Assembly: GCF_023156245.1 (NCBI RefSeq)
Contig: NZ_JAKZAH010000019.1
Location: forward strand, 1-64,000
Length of the DNA: 64,000 nt
DNA from: Marinobacter bryozoorum
GTDB lineage: Bacteria > Pseudomonadota > Gammaproteobacteria > Pseudomonadales > Oleiphilaceae
Direction: 5' to 3'
Both the position numbers and the translations under genes were made by a program. Shown piece after piece: positions 44,420 through 53,856 of this stretch; within the stretch, counting starts at the first letter, position 1, and each line of letters opens with the position of its first letter. Below the pieces are notes generated by a model, which saw only the letters and a program-made list of their open reading frames with translations, had not been told where the DNA came from and ran no database searches.

Positions 44420-46624
44420 TTAGCGGGCCGGAGGCCGTTTAACGGCAACCGGCGTGCCGTTATCGTCATTCACTGTTTGTCGGCAGGAAGGAAAATTACT
44501 GCAGCCCCAGAACCAGCCACGGTGGCTTTTCCTTCGCACCAGCGGCGCGTAGCAAGCAGGGCAAGGCCAGGGGCGCTGACTGGTGCCGTCTTCGGGGGCG
44601 CTGTCTTCCAGTGGGCGGGTGCCATTGCAGTCCGGGAAGCGGGTGCAGGCGTGGAAGCGACCGAACTTGCCTTCGCGAACCCGCATCGGCGCACGGCACT
44701 TGGGGCAGTGGATAGCGCCGGAGTCTGTCAGCGGGGCAGTTGCGACACCTGTATCCGGGTGGGCGTCTGCCGGGCTGCTGGCAGGCTGGCGGATAAAGCC
44801 GCTGATCTGCCCCTTCAGCTCGTCCAGGAACTGGCGTGGGTCGCCGTTGCCCGAGCGGATCTGCTCCAGGGTGGCCTCCCATACGGCGGTCATATCCGGC
44901 TGGCTGATGGCTTCCGGCAGGGCGTGGACCAGGCTGCGCCCTTTTTCGGTGGCACGGATGTGGCGGCCTTCCCGGAACAGGTAATCCCGCCGGAACAGGG
45001 TCTCGATAATGGCCGCCCGGGTGGCCTCGGTACCCAGCCCATCGGTTTCACGGAGGGTTTTGCGCAACTGCGGGTCGCTGACAAAGCGGGCGATGTTGGT
45101 CATCGCGGCCAGCAGGGTGGCATCGGTAAAGTGCTGCGGTGGCTGGGTCAGTCGCTCCTTGATGGCGCTGTCGAGGCAGGTGACATCGTCGCCGGGTTCG
45201 AGCCGGGGCAGGGGTTTTTTAGGCGCTTCGCCGTCGGATTTGGCGGACCGCTGCCGTGGCTCCAGGATTTTCCAGCCGGCTTCCAGCAGTGCGGTTTCCG
45301 TGGCCCGGAAACGATGATCGCTGATCGCCAGGTCAAGGCGTCCTTCCCTGTGAACGGCCTCCGGCATGAACTGCATCAGGTAATAGCGGGCCACCAGGTT
45401 ATAGATGTTGCGTTCCTGCTGGCTCAGCTGTCCCGCCGGGCGTGCCCTCAGGGTCGGGATGATGGCATGGTGGGCGTCCACCTTGCCGTCGTTCCAGGCG
45501 GCGGAGCGGCGATTCAGGTCGGCTTCGCCAGCCGCGCCGGCCAGGCTGTCATCCACTTTGCCGATGGCCTGGCAGACCCCGGCGGCCTGCTCCAGGTGGC
45601 CTTCGGGCAGGTAGCGTGAGTCAGAGCGCGGGTAGGTGATCAGCTGGTGTTTTTCGTACAGGCTCTGGGCGGTATCCAGTGCGGCCTTGGCGCCCATGCC
45701 AAAAACCTTCCCTGCCTCGATTTGCAGCGCCGACAGCGATAGCGGCAGGGGCGCGGTTTCCTTCCGGTCCCGGAAGCGGGCTTCAGTGATCCGGCCCGGG
45801 CGTCCGCGGACGGCGTTGGCAATATCCTCGGCTACCTCCCGGTTGAGCAGGCGGCCTTCGTCGTCCAGGTATTGTTGCTGGTTCTCTGACGGCAGCCAGC
45901 GGGCTTCGAAGTCCTGGTCCGGGGTTTCATTGCCGGAGGGGCGTGCGGTGATGGTCAGCCGGAACCAGGGCCTGGGCTCGAAGTCTGCAATGGTGTCGTC
46001 CCGGTGCACCACCAGCCCAAGCACGGGGGTCTGCACCCGGCCCACGGAATAGACGCCGTCGGCGCCTTGCTGGCGGTAGCTCAGGGTATAGAAACGGGTG
46101 AGGTTGATACCGTAGAGCCAGTCCGCCCGTTGCCGGGCCAGGGCGGAATGGGACAGGTGCCGGAAGTCCCGGTTATCTCGTGGGGCTGCCAGGGCTTTTC
46201 GCACGGCGTCGCGGTTCAGGTCGTTGATCAGTACCCGCTGCACCGGGCAGCGAACACCGAAATACCGCAGCACCTCATCCACCAGCAACTGGCCTTCACG
46301 GTCAGGGTCGCCGGCGTGGTAGATCAATTCGGCCTTGCGCACCAGGCTTTGCAGCACGCCCAGCTGCTTTGCCACGCTGTCCCTGGGTGCCAGTTGCCAC
46401 TGGTCCGGAAACACCGGCAAGTCTGCCATGCGCCAGGATTTCCAGCGGGGGTCATAGCTGGCCGGCTCTGCTGGCTCCAGCAGGTGGCCGATACACCAGC
46501 TGACGGTTACGGCCTGGTCGCCCTGGCCACACTTCAGCCAGCCGGGGCCCTTCTGTACGGGGCCGGGCAGGGCGTCGGCGATGGCACGGCCCAGGCTGGG
46601 CTTTTCGGCGATATAGAGGCGCAT
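44420..46624 (-). CDS. topB: DNA topoisomerase III
   Basis: A 734-residue type IA topoisomerase. The Toprim domain starts MRLYIAEKPSLGRAIADALP (Glu7) and has HAGDPDREGQLLVDEVL; the active-site tyrosine is in LITYPRSDSRYLPEGHL near residue 330. The C-terminus carries two Cys4-type zinc fingers (CPKCRAPMR...CTRFPDC and CPACYAPLV...CSNFPSC). It relaxes and decatenates DNA. No mobile-element genes adjoin it, so it appears to be the housekeeping copy. Confidence 0.96.
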   Translation of the reverse strand: MRLYIAEKPSLGRAIADALPGPVQKGPGWLKCGQGDQAVTVSWCIGHLLEPAEPASYDPRWKSWRMADLPVFPDQWQLAPRDSVAKQLGVLQSLVRKAELIYHAGDPDREGQLLVDEVLRYFGVRCPVQRVLINDLNRDAVRKALAAPRDNRDFRHLSHSALARQRADWLYGINLTRFYTLSYRQQGADGVYSVGRVQTPVLGLVVHRDDTIADFEPRPWFRLTITARPSGNETPDQDFEARWLPSENQQQYLDDEGRLLNREVAEDIANAVRGRPGRITEARFRDRKETAPLPLSLSALQIEAGKVFGMGAKAALDTAQSLYEKHQLITYPRSDSRYLPEGHLEQAAGVCQAIGKVDDSLAGAAGEADLNRRSAAWNDGKVDAHHAIIPTLRARPAGQLSQQERNIYNLVARYYLMQFMPEAVHREGRLDLAISDHRFRATETALLEAGWKILEPRQRSAKSDGEAPKKPLPRLEPGDDVTCLDSAIKERLTQPPQHFTDATLLAAMTNIARFVSDPQLRKTLRETDGLGTEATRAAIIETLFRRDYLFREGRHIRATEKGRSLVHALPEAISQPDMTAVWEATLEQIRSGNGDPRQFLDELKGQISGFIRQPASSPADAHPDTGVATAPLTDSGAIHCPKCRAPMRVREGKFGRFHACTRFPDCNGTRPLEDSAPEDGTSQRPWPCPACYAPLVRRKSHRGWFWGCSNFPSCRQTVNDDNGTPVAVKRPPAR

Positions 46625-46726
46625 GGAGGCTATGGTTGTCCGGCTTGTTCAGGGAGTCGCAAGATGGCGCCTGACGCAGCCCCTGTCAAGACGGCATACA
46701 GGGTGTAAACTGTTGGTAAGTCAGAA

Positions 46727-46743
46727 TGTTGATTTCATCAACA
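46727..46743. promoter_or_regulatory. Palindrome upstream of bolA
   Basis: TGTTGAT-TTC-ATCAACA: perfect seven-base arms, 33 bases before the bolA start. It could be an operator or an mRNA hairpin. Confidence 0.3.
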
Positions 46744-46776
46744 GGAACCGGCAATTCCAACCGATAAGGCACCGAT

Positions 46777-47103
46777 ATGCGGATACAGCAGTCGATTGAA
46801 CAGAAACTGGGCGAACGGTTTGAAGGCGGTCACCTGACCGTCGAAAACGAAAGCCATATGCACAGCGTGCCACCGAACTCAGAAACCCACTTCAAGGTGA
46901 CACTGATTTCTAGCCAGTTTGAAGGCCAGTCCAAGGTGCGCCGGCACCAGGCCATTTACCAGGTGCTGGCTGAGGAAATGCAGGGCGGCGTCCACGCGCT
47001 GGCGCTTCACCTGTACACGCCAGCGGAGTGGCAGGCCAGTGGTGGCCAGGTACCCGCGTCACCCAATTGTATGGGCGGTTCGAAAAGGGAGCAGGCATCA
47101 TGA
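46777..47103 (+). CDS. bolA: BolA family protein
   Basis: A 108-residue protein with the BolA fold: MRIQQSIEQKLGERF, then VENESHMHSVPPNSETHFKV, KVRRHQAIYQVLAEEM and VHALALHLYTPAEW. The conserved helix-turn-helix-like segment and His residues are present. BolA works with monothiol glutaredoxins in Fe-S handling and as a regulator of morphology and stress genes. Its stop overlaps the next start (ATGA), so the two are translationally coupled. Confidence 0.93.
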   Translation: MRIQQSIEQKLGERFEGGHLTVENESHMHSVPPNSETHFKVTLISSQFEGQSKVRRHQAIYQVLAEEMQGGVHALALHLYTPAEWQASGGQVPASPNCMGGSKREQAS

Positions 47104-47726
47104 GCCAGTTTTTCCAGATTCACCCGGAAACCCCGCAAAAGCGGTTGGTCAAGCAGGCCGTAGAGATTCTTCGCCAGGGCGGTGTGGTCGTCTACCCCAC
47201 GGACTCCGGTTATGCCATCGGCTGTCACCTGGGCGACAAGCAGGCGGCTGATCGCATCAAGCGCATCCGCAAGCTGGATGACAAGCACAACTTCACGCTG
47301 GTGTGCCGGGACCTTTCCGATGTGGGCGTCTACGCAAAGGTGGACAACACCCAGTACCGGTTGCTGAAGACATTCACCCCGGGTGCCTATACGTTCATCC
47401 TCGATGCCACCAGCGAAGTTCCGCGCCGGCTGCTTCACCCCAAGCGGCGGACCATTGGCCTGCGGGTGCCGGATAATGCCATTGTCCAGGCCCTGCTGGG
47501 TGAGCTGGGTGAGCCGATCATGAGCAGTACGCTGATCCTGCCCGGAGAGGAAAACCCCATGACCGACCCGGAGGAAATCCGGGATGCGCTGGAACACGAG
47601 CTGGACCTGATTATTGACGGCGGCTTCTGTGGCATGGAACCCACCACCGTGGTCAATATGACCGGCACTGTGCCCGAGGTGACCCGGGTGGGTAAGGGTG
47701 ACCCGGAGCCGTTCCAGGCCGATTGA
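47100..47726 (+). CDS. YciO/Sua5 family threonylcarbamoyl-AMP synthase-like protein
   Basis: A 208-residue protein starting MSQFFQIHPETPQKRLVKQA at ATG 47100, overlapping the bolA stop by four bases. YrdC/Sua5 motifs: GGVVVYPTDSGYAIGC, IRKLDDKHNFTLVCRDLSD, GAYTFILDATSEVPRRL and TIGLRVPDN. This is the YciO branch; whether it makes threonylcarbamoyl-AMP for tRNA modification is less certain than for YrdC. Confidence 0.9.
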   Translation: MSQFFQIHPETPQKRLVKQAVEILRQGGVVVYPTDSGYAIGCHLGDKQAADRIKRIRKLDDKHNFTLVCRDLSDVGVYAKVDNTQYRLLKTFTPGAYTFILDATSEVPRRLLHPKRRTIGLRVPDNAIVQALLGELGEPIMSSTLILPGEENPMTDPEEIRDALEHELDLIIDGGFCGMEPTTVVNMTGTVPEVTRVGKGDPEPFQAD

Positions 47727-47738
47727 CCGGGACCGGGG

Positions 47739-48386
47739 TCAGGCCCGGGCATTCAGCCGGAAGGCATAGTCCCGGGCAGCCTCTGCCGCGCTGCCGTCGT
47801 TGCTGGCGAAGGTCTTGCGAATACTGTCGTAGCGGTGCACCAGGTCCTGCAGGCCGTTGAACTGCTGGTTATCACTGACCAGGGTGTCCAGCACCGTGTT
47901 GCTGGTGCCGTAGGCCTGGTTCAGCTTGAGGGCCGTGTCCACAAAGGCCAGCGTCGGTTCGTTGACGCTGAGGCGCTTGAGGGCGTCCCGGAATTCCGCG
48001 CTGTTGTTGAGGTCTTGCTCAATACGCTGGCGGGGTTGTTCGGGCATGCGTCCCTGTACACTCACCTCGCCGGAAGCGGTACGGGCAGCGGCAATCTGTG
48101 TGTTGGGTTGCATGCCATACTCGGCAAGCTTGTGCCGCAGGGTTTCCCGCACGTAGGCAATATCCTGCCCGACCTGCTGCCGGTACTCCGCCACGGACAG
48201 CCGCCCCGTCTTGCTCCTGGGCTGGCCCCCGGTGAAGGTGAAACGGTCATCATTCTTTCCGCCTGCATCGGCCCCCTGGGGCTTGTCAGCCTTGCCCGTG
48301 CTGGCAGGCTGGGTATCCGCATGGCGACGGGTCGCCGCCTGCTGGAACTGGGCGCCCGCATTGATCAGTGATGTCAGCAAAGACAT
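47739..48386 (-). CDS. Hypothetical protein
   Basis: A 215-residue cytoplasmic protein beginning MSLLTSLINAGAQFQQAATR. The first 70 residues are low-complexity and probably disordered; the rest is helical (GRLSVAEYRQQVGQDIAYVR, RIEQDLNNSAEFRDALKRL, NGLQDLVHRYDSIRKTF). No signal peptide or membrane segment. I do not recognise the family. The pattern of disordered start plus helices resembles the DUF5610 protein at 9636-10160. It is convergent with the YciO gene (12-base gap). Confidence 0.7.
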   Translation of the reverse strand: MSLLTSLINAGAQFQQAATRRHADTQPASTGKADKPQGADAGGKNDDRFTFTGGQPRSKTGRLSVAEYRQQVGQDIAYVRETLRHKLAEYGMQPNTQIAAARTASGEVSVQGRMPEQPRQRIEQDLNNSAEFRDALKRLSVNEPTLAFVDTALKLNQAYGTSNTVLDTLVSDNQQFNGLQDLVHRYDSIRKTFASNDGSAAEAARDYAFRLNARA

Positions 48387-48559
48387 GGGAACTTACCTCC
48401 GGACTGAACCGGCTAGAAAATGACACGCTACCCCGGGTTAAGCAGGAACCGCGCCAACACGCCGGCAAACAGGCCGCTTTCAGGCTGGCTTTTTCGCGGT
48501 TACCGTGTTTTGCTTTACACGACCCTAATAAAAACAACCCCATAAAAGGCAGTAAGACC

Positions 48560-49327
48560 ATGTCATTGTTCGATTTGAGTGGGAAAGTCAGCCTGGTGAC
48601 CGGCGCAGGTCGCGGCATCGGGCGCAGCATCGCCCTCGGGCTGGCGGAAGCCGGCAGCCACCTGGTGCTATGCAGTCGCAGCCGCGACGAGCTGGAGGCC
48701 GTCGCAAAGGAAGCCGAGACGTTTGGCGTGCGCACACTGGTCGCGCCCTGTGACGTCAGCGACCTCGGCCAGATCTCCGCCACTGTGGATGCCGCCATCG
48801 ATGAGTTCGGTCAGATTGACGTACTGATCAACAACGCCGGCCTGACCATCAAGAAACCCGCGGAAGAACTCCCCCTGGAAGACTGGCAGACCATCATCAA
48901 TATCAACCTCACCGGGGTTTTCCTCATGGCCCAGGCGGTGGGTCGGCACATGCTCAGCCAGCGCAGCGGGAGCATCGTCAATATGTCTTCCATTGCCGGC
49001 AAGACCGGTCTGACCGGGTCCTCCGCCTATTGCGCGAGCAAGGGCGGGGTAGACATGCTCACCAAAACCCTCGCTGTAGAATGGGCAGAACGGGGCGTCC
49101 GGGTAAACGCCCTGGCACCGGCCTATACAGAAACTCCCCTGGTGAAGGCCATCACCGATACGCGGGCGGACTTCGCCGAACGCGTGGCGGCCCGCACCCC
49201 CATGAAGCGCATGGCCCGGCCCGAGGAAATGGTGGGTACGGCCATTTTCCTGGCGGCAGAGGCATCGTCCTACATCACCGGTGAAACCATTATGGTGGAT
49301 GGCGGCTGGACGGCTTTCGGCGCCTGA
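48560..49327 (+). CDS. SDR family oxidoreductase
   Basis: A 255-residue NAD(P)-dependent short-chain dehydrogenase. The cofactor motif TGAGRGIG lies at 15-22, NNAG at about 92-95, the catalytic Ser in NMSSIAG and the YCASK motif near 160. The C-terminal block SYITGETIMVDGGWTAFG is typical of classical SDRs such as 3-ketoacyl or gluconate dehydrogenases. The substrate cannot be read from sequence. It precedes xdhC on the same strand after 57 bases. Confidence 0.9.
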   Translation: MSLFDLSGKVSLVTGAGRGIGRSIALGLAEAGSHLVLCSRSRDELEAVAKEAETFGVRTLVAPCDVSDLGQISATVDAAIDEFGQIDVLINNAGLTIKKPAEELPLEDWQTIININLTGVFLMAQAVGRHMLSQRSGSIVNMSSIAGKTGLTGSSAYCASKGGVDMLTKTLAVEWAERGVRVNALAPAYTETPLVKAITDTRADFAERVAARTPMKRMARPEEMVGTAIFLAAEASSYITGETIMVDGGWTAFGA

Positions 49328-49384
49328 GCGGATCAGCCACCAGCCGTCCTCTTCATAACAACGGTCAACGTCAGGAACAGTGAG

Positions 49385-50380
49385 ATGATTCACCGTATGA
49401 ACACCCGCGACTGCCTGTTGCAGGACTTTATGCAGTTCAGGGCCCGGGGGCTCCCGGTCGCCCTGATTACCCTGGTTCGCTCGGAGGGCGGCTCCCCCCG
49501 TCCCCTGGGCAGCCAGATGGTGGTGGCTGGCAACGGCGAGTATGTGGGGCACCTTACCGGCGGCTGTGCAGAGACGGTGATCGCGGATGAGGCCGTGGCG
49601 GCGCTGGCTGAGGGGCGCAACCGACAACTGCGCCTTGGTGCCGGGTCGCCCTACCTGGATATCCGCCTGCCCTGCGGTGCGACGGTGGACCTCTACATTG
49701 ACGTTACGGTGGCAGATGGCACAGTTGAAGCCTTGCTCGCCGCCCTGGAGGACAGGCGCAGCGTAGCGCTGGATACGCCGGCCGGGGCAGGGGGTCACGG
49801 TGGTCACAGGGTGGTGCATGCCGTTGACGAGCTAGTGCAAGGTGGCCATTTCCGTCGCTGGTACCATCCGGTGCGCCGGCTGCTGGTCTATGGCAAAGGT
49901 CCCAATGCCCACACCCTGGCAAGGCTCGGGCAGGCCAGTGATTACCAGGTTACGCTCTACTCCCCGGATCGGGCTACCCGTGTCGCCGGGGAGCAAGCCG
50001 GGGTCGACGCCCGGGCACTGGTATCGCCGTCCTCCGTGGCCCTGCCACCGCTGGATGCGCACACCGCCGTGGTACTGATGTTCCACGAACACGACTGGGA
50101 GCCGCCCCTGCTGCGCCAGCTGCTGGCCAGCGACGTGTTCTACCTTGGCGCCCTGGGCAGCCGCCGTACCCATCAACAGCGCTGTGACCAGCTTGCCAGC
50201 GACGGGTTCGCCGACAGGCTGGAGCGGATTCGGGGGCCGGTCGGGCTGGATATCGGCGCGAGTAACCCGTCGGAGATCGCCATATCCATCCTTGCGGAAA
50301 TGACGCGGGACTATCGCCGTTTGCAGGTGACAGCACCTTTACTGCAGGCTGGTGAAAAGAGCGTGCTTATCGAAGGCTGA
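49385..50380 (+). CDS. XdhC/CoxI family protein (molybdenum hydroxylase maturation)
   Basis: A 331-residue protein. The N-terminal XdhC/CoxI domain has LPVALITLVRSEGGSPRPLG and GHLTGGCAE; the C-terminal Rossmann-type domain has LLVYGKGPNAHTLARLG, YLGALGSRRTHQQRCDQL and GLDIGASNPSEIAISI. XdhC proteins bind molybdenum cofactor and insert the sulfurated form into xanthine dehydrogenase-type enzymes. It faces the MobA-like gene and overlaps its 3' end by 14 bases, fitting the adjacent molybdenum hydroxylase cluster. Confidence 0.9.
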   Translation: MIHRMNTRDCLLQDFMQFRARGLPVALITLVRSEGGSPRPLGSQMVVAGNGEYVGHLTGGCAETVIADEAVAALAEGRNRQLRLGAGSPYLDIRLPCGATVDLYIDVTVADGTVEALLAALEDRRSVALDTPAGAGGHGGHRVVHAVDELVQGGHFRRWYHPVRRLLVYGKGPNAHTLARLGQASDYQVTLYSPDRATRVAGEQAGVDARALVSPSSVALPPLDAHTAVVLMFHEHDWEPPLLRQLLASDVFYLGALGSRRTHQQRCDQLASDGFADRLERIRGPVGLDIGASNPSEIAISILAEMTRDYRRLQVTAPLLQAGEKSVLIEG

Positions 50381-50930
50381 CGAACCTGAGATCCTGAGGG
50401 GTATCGATATCGTCTTCAACTCCCGCTATAGGAATGCGGCGGGCGTTGATCTGTCTGAGAACCACTCCCGCGCCCTGGTCGCCTTCCAGTTCCGCAATCG
50501 CCGGCCACAGCCAGCGGGGCAGGTAGGCGGGCACCCCGGGACGATTACCATAGTCGGCTGCCAGGGGCAGAAGCGGCTGCTCCCGGGCCAGGCTGGCGAA
50601 ATTCCGGAGATCCCGGCCTGGCACCAGGGGCTGGTCCACCAGCACCACGAACACTCCCTTGCACAAGGTCGGGAGGGACTGCAGGCCGCAGTTCAGCGAC
50701 GTCGACATTCCCTTCTGCCAATGCGTATTCTGCAACCACACGGTTGGCACACCACGGCTGCGGTAGCGGATAATATTTCCCCCGCAGCCGGTGACGACCC
50801 GTACTTCACTGCTCAGCTGACGGGCCTGGTGGATAGCCCGTTCAATCAGCGTCCCCTCGCGCCAGCGAGCCAGGGCCTTGCTGCGGCCAAAGCGTCGGGA
50901 GGCGCCGCCAGCGAGCACCAGTGCCGGCAT
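50367..50930 (-). CDS. MobA-like nucleotidyltransferase (MocA type)
   Basis: A 187-residue NTP-transferase starting MPALVLAGGASRRFGRSKAL, the signature of molybdenum cofactor cytidylyl- or guanylyltransferases; VVLVDQPLVPGRDLRN is the second conserved block. Such proteins make MCD from Mo-cofactor for xanthine dehydrogenase-type enzymes. It lies 71 bases after the molybdopterin subunit gene and was probably once in the same transcript, though a hairpin lies between. Confidence 0.85.
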   Translation of the reverse strand: MPALVLAGGASRRFGRSKALARWREGTLIERAIHQARQLSSEVRVVTGCGGNIIRYRSRGVPTVWLQNTHWQKGMSTSLNCGLQSLPTLCKGVFVVLVDQPLVPGRDLRNFASLAREQPLLPLAADYGNRPGVPAYLPRWLWPAIAELEGDQGAGVVLRQINARRIPIAGVEDDIDTPQDLRFVSLR

Positions 50931-50947
50931 GGTATCCCCGGAACGAA

Positions 50948-50972
50948 ACGCAGCGGCTCCAGGCCGCTGCGT
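50948..50972 (-). terminator. Terminator after the molybdopterin subunit gene
   Basis: ACGCAGCGGC and GCCGCTGCGT form a ten-base perfect stem with a five-base loop. On the minus strand it is followed by TTTCGTT. It would reduce read-through into the MobA-like gene. Confidence 0.6.
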
Positions 50973-51001
50973 GTTTCCGTCTTGAAGGCCGATCAATGGG
51001 C

Positions 51002-53323
51002 TCAGGCCTTCAGCGCGTTTAATACGGCCTCCGGGGTGATGGGAATCTCCCTCAGGCGCACGCCCACCGCGGCAAAGATCGCGTTGGCAATAGCCGGACC
51101 GGTTACCGTAGTGGCGGGCTCACCCAGTCCCACCGCCGTTTCGGTGCTGTCCACGAACTCGATTTCCAGTTCCGGTACATCACCAATACGCATGGGGGTG
51201 TAGGTGTTCAGGTTGCGGGCCACGGGCTCACCGTTCTCGAAACGGGTACCCTCGTGCAGCGCCATGGAGGCGCCCCACAGTGCTGCCCCTTCTACCTGTG
51301 CCCGGGCGCCATCTGGATGTACCACCGTGCCGGCATCGGTCACCAGTGTCATCTTTTCCAGTTTGACCCGGCCGGTGTTTCTGTCGACATGCACCCGTGC
51401 GACGCAGGCGGTCCAGGTGGGCATGTTACGTTCCTGGCCGTAGGTGGTGGCAACCCCGAGGCCAGTGCCCTCAGGCATGTTCTCGCCCCAGCCGGAGATT
51501 TCCCGCACCCTGCGCAGCACATTCGCCTGTCGCGAGGCGCCGCCGACTGAATTGGGTGCCTCCCCGGCGTTTCTGCCTTCGGCTTTCAGCAGTGCGAGAC
51601 GGAAATCGATCGGGTCCTTTCCTGCGTGGTGGGCGGCTTCGTCCATAAAAGATTCGAGGGCGAAGTTTACCCAGCCGGAACCCACTGAACGCAGCCAGCC
51701 GGGCCGGAAGGTCGCGTTTGCCAGGTCATTGGAAATGGCCCGAACCCTGTGCGGCCCCACCGAGTACCAGTGGGCTGCGCCCTGGATGGAGAAGGGATCA
51801 AATGGTTGGTCGTTGGCGCCTTTGGGCATGAAAAAGGGAGCCATCACTTCGGTAGGCCAGCCTGCCGTGGCGTGGTGCTCCATACCCACCGGGTTGCCCT
51901 CTCCGTCGAATGCCATGCGCAGACGCTGGTAGGAGGCGGAACGGGGCGAGTCGAAGCGGGTGTCGTCCTCCCGCGTGAACACCAGTTTGACCGGCTTTCC
52001 CAGTTGCTTCGAGGCGAGCGCCGCAGGCACGGCATAGTCACCATTGAGTCGCCGGCCGAACCCCCCACCGAGCATATAGGTGCGCATGACCACCTTGTCT
52101 TCCTTTACGCCCAGGGCCTTGGCCAATACCGGGATGATGAGTGACTGCCACTGGTTACCGGTGTGGATTTCCCAGGTGCCGTCTTTCTCGTAGGCCAGGG
52201 CGTTCACTGGTTCCATCTGGAAGTGCAGCACCGTATGGGTAATGTAGTCCTGCTGGAAAACGTCACCGGCGCCATCAAAGGCATCATCCACGCCTTCATC
52301 CGGGAACATGATGGAGCCCTTGTCAGGTGTTTCGATCAGCTCCACCCCGTGGTCCAGGATGTCCTGTTCGCTGACGTCCGCTGTGTCACCGGCGGACCAG
52401 TCGACCCGGATCCGGGCAGCGGCCTGGCTGGCAGCATGGAAGGAGTCGGCAATCACGACAGCCCAGCCGGGCACGGTGCCGGTGGGGTCATCCAGGGTGA
52501 TGGTCTGTTGGTAGCCCTTGACCGATTGTGCGTCACTGTCATCAATACTGTTGATGGTCGCGCCGTAGCGGGTGGGCGGTATCAAAGGGCGCCCGTACAC
52601 CATGCCTTCCACCTTCGCGTCCAGCCCGTAACGGCTGGCACCGTCGGTCTTGCCCGGAATATCCAGTGCCTTCGATTCCCGTCCAATCAGTCGGCGTTGG
52701 GTGGCGGGTTTGACCGGCATTTGCTTGAGTTCTTCTTCCGTGTAGGTACGGCTCAGGTCGCCCCGCTGGACGATTTCGCCATAGCTGATGGACTGGTTAC
52801 CAGCAATGACCTCGCTATTGCGGGCCTGGCACTGGTCCGGGCTGACCCCCAGCAGGCGGGCGCCTTCCTCGATCAGGGCCTGCCGACCCGCGGCACCGGC
52901 CTGACTCAGGGGAGTAAAATTCTGCCAGACAGACCAGCTGCCGCCGGTCACCATCAGGCCCCATTTGGGATCACTGTCCACGTGGTGGAGTTCGACCTTC
53001 GACCAATTTGCTTCCAGCTCATCCGCCACAATACGCGCGAGGGCGGTACCGACGTGTTGGCCCATCTCCGCCTCGGCAATATTCACTACAATGCGTCCGT
53101 CCGGGTGGATGTGGTACCAGATGGTCGGCTCGAAGGTGCCTTCGCGAACCACGTCCTCCGGCTGGGCGAAACTCAGGCCGGACCGAAAGAAGGCCAGGGT
53201 GAAGCCGGCACCGGCCGCCCCGATCAGGAAGCCCCGGCGGCTGACCGCAAGGCCACCCGTATCTTCGCTGACGTCCTGGCTCGAACCTTCCGGGCGGTTG
53301 AGGTAACGATAGAACTTACTCAT
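51002..53323 (-). CDS. Molybdopterin-binding subunit of an IorB-like aldehyde/isoquinoline oxidoreductase
   Basis: A 773-residue large subunit of the xanthine oxidase family. A twin-arginine signal (SRRGFLIGAAGAGFTLAFF, about 28-46) sends the complex to the periplasm. Mo-cofactor-binding blocks include LHFQMEPVNALAYEKDG, LGGGFGRRLNGDYAVPAA, and the C-terminal GLGEPATTVTGPAIANAIF with the likely catalytic Glu. The closest known families oxidise isoquinoline or aldehydes; the substrate is unproven. It overlaps the 2Fe-2S subunit gene by eight bases. Confidence 0.92.
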   Translation of the reverse strand: MSKFYRYLNRPEGSSQDVSEDTGGLAVSRRGFLIGAAGAGFTLAFFRSGLSFAQPEDVVREGTFEPTIWYHIHPDGRIVVNIAEAEMGQHVGTALARIVADELEANWSKVELHHVDSDPKWGLMVTGGSWSVWQNFTPLSQAGAAGRQALIEEGARLLGVSPDQCQARNSEVIAGNQSISYGEIVQRGDLSRTYTEEELKQMPVKPATQRRLIGRESKALDIPGKTDGASRYGLDAKVEGMVYGRPLIPPTRYGATINSIDDSDAQSVKGYQQTITLDDPTGTVPGWAVVIADSFHAASQAAARIRVDWSAGDTADVSEQDILDHGVELIETPDKGSIMFPDEGVDDAFDGAGDVFQQDYITHTVLHFQMEPVNALAYEKDGTWEIHTGNQWQSLIIPVLAKALGVKEDKVVMRTYMLGGGFGRRLNGDYAVPAALASKQLGKPVKLVFTREDDTRFDSPRSASYQRLRMAFDGEGNPVGMEHHATAGWPTEVMAPFFMPKGANDQPFDPFSIQGAAHWYSVGPHRVRAISNDLANATFRPGWLRSVGSGWVNFALESFMDEAAHHAGKDPIDFRLALLKAEGRNAGEAPNSVGGASRQANVLRRVREISGWGENMPEGTGLGVATTYGQERNMPTWTACVARVHVDRNTGRVKLEKMTLVTDAGTVVHPDGARAQVEGAALWGASMALHEGTRFENGEPVARNLNTYTPMRIGDVPELEIEFVDSTETAVGLGEPATTVTGPAIANAIFAAVGVRLREIPITPEAVLNALKA

Positions 53324-53822
53324 TGGCTGCCGCTCCTGTGGTTTCGGCCTGGCTGTCGCCGGCGCCGTTCATTTCTGCTGCGGCCATCTTGATAGCCTTG
53401 CGGATGCGGACATACGCCATGCAGCGGCAGAGGTTGCCGCCCATGGCCTGATTGATCTGTTCGTCGGTGGGTTCCGGGAAATCTTTCAGCATGGCGGCGG
53501 CCTGCATGATTTGCCCGCTCTGGCAGTAGCCGCACTGGGGGGTCTGCGTTTCTACCCAGGCTTTCTGCAGCGGGTGCTGACCATTCGGGTCCAGGCCTTC
53601 GATGGTGGTTACGGTGGCCCCGGCAATGTCTTCCACCGGAGTAATACAGGACCGGGTGGCCCGACCGTTGATCAGCACGGTGCAGGCGCCACACATACCG
53701 ATACCACAACCGTACTTGGTGCCAGTGAGGTCCAGCTCATCCCGCAGGGCCCAGAGCAATGGGGTGTCGCCTTCAAGGTCTACAGTAACGGCCTGACCGT
53801 TGAGTTCGAATTCTGTTGCCAT
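53316..53822 (-). CDS. 2Fe-2S subunit (IorA-like)
   Basis: A 168-residue small subunit. The plant-type cluster is in CGIGMCGACTVLINGRATRSC (read as two parts), and the second cluster in CGYCQSGQIMQAA with MGGNLCRCMAY. It carries electrons from the molybdenum site to the cytochrome subunit. It follows the cytochrome gene by 34 bases and has no signal of its own, so it is presumably exported bound to the Tat-carrying large subunit. Confidence 0.95.
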   Translation of the reverse strand: MATEFELNGQAVTVDLEGDTPLLWALRDELDLTGTKYGCGIGMCGACTVLINGRATRSCITPVEDIAGATVTTIEGLDPNGQHPLQKAWVETQTPQCGYCQSGQIMQAAAMLKDFPEPTDEQINQAMGGNLCRCMAYVRIRKAIKMAAAEMNGAGDSQAETTGAAANE

Positions 53823-53856
53823 GGTGTTCGCTCCGTTTTATCTCTCTCGGCCAGTC

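Noticed and set aside
52163-53392. 409-residue plus-strand frame antisense to the molybdopterin subunit
   Set aside because: Shadow of a well-supported gene.
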